Below, piece by piece: positions 63,776-64,000 of a stretch of 64,000 nucleotides of DNA. The position numbers and the translations under genes are program-made. Within the stretch, counting starts at the first letter, position 1. Every line of letters begins with the position of its first letter. The DNA is from Lagopus muta (taxonomy: Eukaryota > Chordata > Aves > Galliformes > Phasianidae), in the NCBI RefSeq assembly GCF_023343835.1, contig NC_064434.1, positions 15,977,505 through 16,041,504 of the forward strand. The letters run 5' to 3'. Below the pieces are notes generated by a model. It saw nothing but the letters and a program-made list of their open reading frames with translations, made no database searches and was not told the DNA's origin.

Positions 63776-64000
63776 GTGTGCATACACTTTCTTCCAAAAC
63801 TGTAATATTCTCTCTTCACAAATCAAACATCTCCTCAACACACATTCCTTGTCAGCACTTTTCTGTCCCACAGTTAATGGAAGAAAGTGGGTGTAGGTGT
63901 TTTCTCCTCCAGGTTCCAAACACAAGAAATACTTTGTACATGAGGGAAAGTGATGATACAACATTAACCAAACCACCACAAAGAAGAAAACAGAAGACAA

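Larger units (their letters stand above)
34057..64000 (-). other. 5' intron or upstream region of RNF144A, without identified exons
   Basis: This sequence lies upstream of the acceptor of the ATG exon. It is A/T-rich and contains repeats listed separately (LTR-like fragment, CR1 copies, homopolymers, pyrimidine tract). I see no CpG-rich promoter-like stretch. The region around 62.7-63.5 kb is somewhat G+C-richer but poor in CG dinucleotides. The non-coding first exon of RNF144A may be hidden here or lie beyond 64000. One exon-like reading frame at 53784-54044 is unexplained. Confidence 0.6.

Noticed and set aside
63635..64000. 121-codon minus-strand ORF running to the window edge
   Set aside because: It contains poly-Gln/Lys from the T/G simple repeat and shows no domain; no exon boundary supports it.
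1..64000. CRISPR arrays, operons, prophage or other prokaryotic systems
   Set aside because: The window is vertebrate nuclear DNA with spliced genes. No regularly spaced direct repeats, dense coding or ribosome-binding sites were seen.
1..64000. tRNA, rRNA, snoRNA or known microRNA genes
   Set aside because: I looked for tRNA A/B boxes and obvious long hairpins and recognised none. A covariance-model scan (Infernal, tRNAscan-SE) would be decisive and I could not run it.

Overview
This is vertebrate nuclear DNA, most likely from a galliform bird such as chicken. The evidence is an intron-split, strongly conserved vertebrate gene, repeated fragments of avian CR1 LINEs with their typical ATTCTATGATTCTGTGA-like 3' ends, one fragment matching the galliform mariner Galluhop, and A/T-rich intronic sequence full of simple repeats. 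It is not bacterial, and most ATG-to-stop stretches in it are chance.

The window holds one gene that I can support: RNF144A, an RBR-type E3 ubiquitin ligase, on the minus strand. I reconstructed its whole coding sequence as seven exons with consensus splice sites: 33911-34045 (ATG), 18810-18914, 18555-18615, 17329-17536, 16094-16241, 14711-14800 and 11487-11618 (TAG). They join to 292 codons, the usual RNF144A length. All RING1, IBR and RING2 zinc ligands, the catalytic Cys198 and the C-terminal membrane helix are intact. The ATG exon has only 11 nt of leader before a splice acceptor, so the transcript must have upstream non-coding exon(s), and the promoter is probably beyond position 64000.

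Layout: 1-about 7600 is downstream flank (A-rich pentamer array at the left edge, CR1 fragment near 2.5-2.8 kb, T28 tract). About 7.6-11.49 kb is probably 3' UTR or near downstream sequence and contains an ancient MIR/CORE-type SINE relic. 11.5-18.9 kb holds coding exons 7 to 2. 18.9-33.9 kb is the 15-kb first coding intron, with CR1 fragments, a Galluhop relic and microsatellites. 34.06-64 kb is intron or 5' region with a double CR1 insertion (45.3-46.2 kb), a probable ERVL-type LTR fragment (43.7 kb), low-complexity tracts and one unexplained exon-like ORF (53784-54044).

I found no evidence of an undescribed multi-gene system. The points most worth checking are the orphan exon-like ORF, the SINE relic in the probable 3' UTR, and the missing 5' exons.
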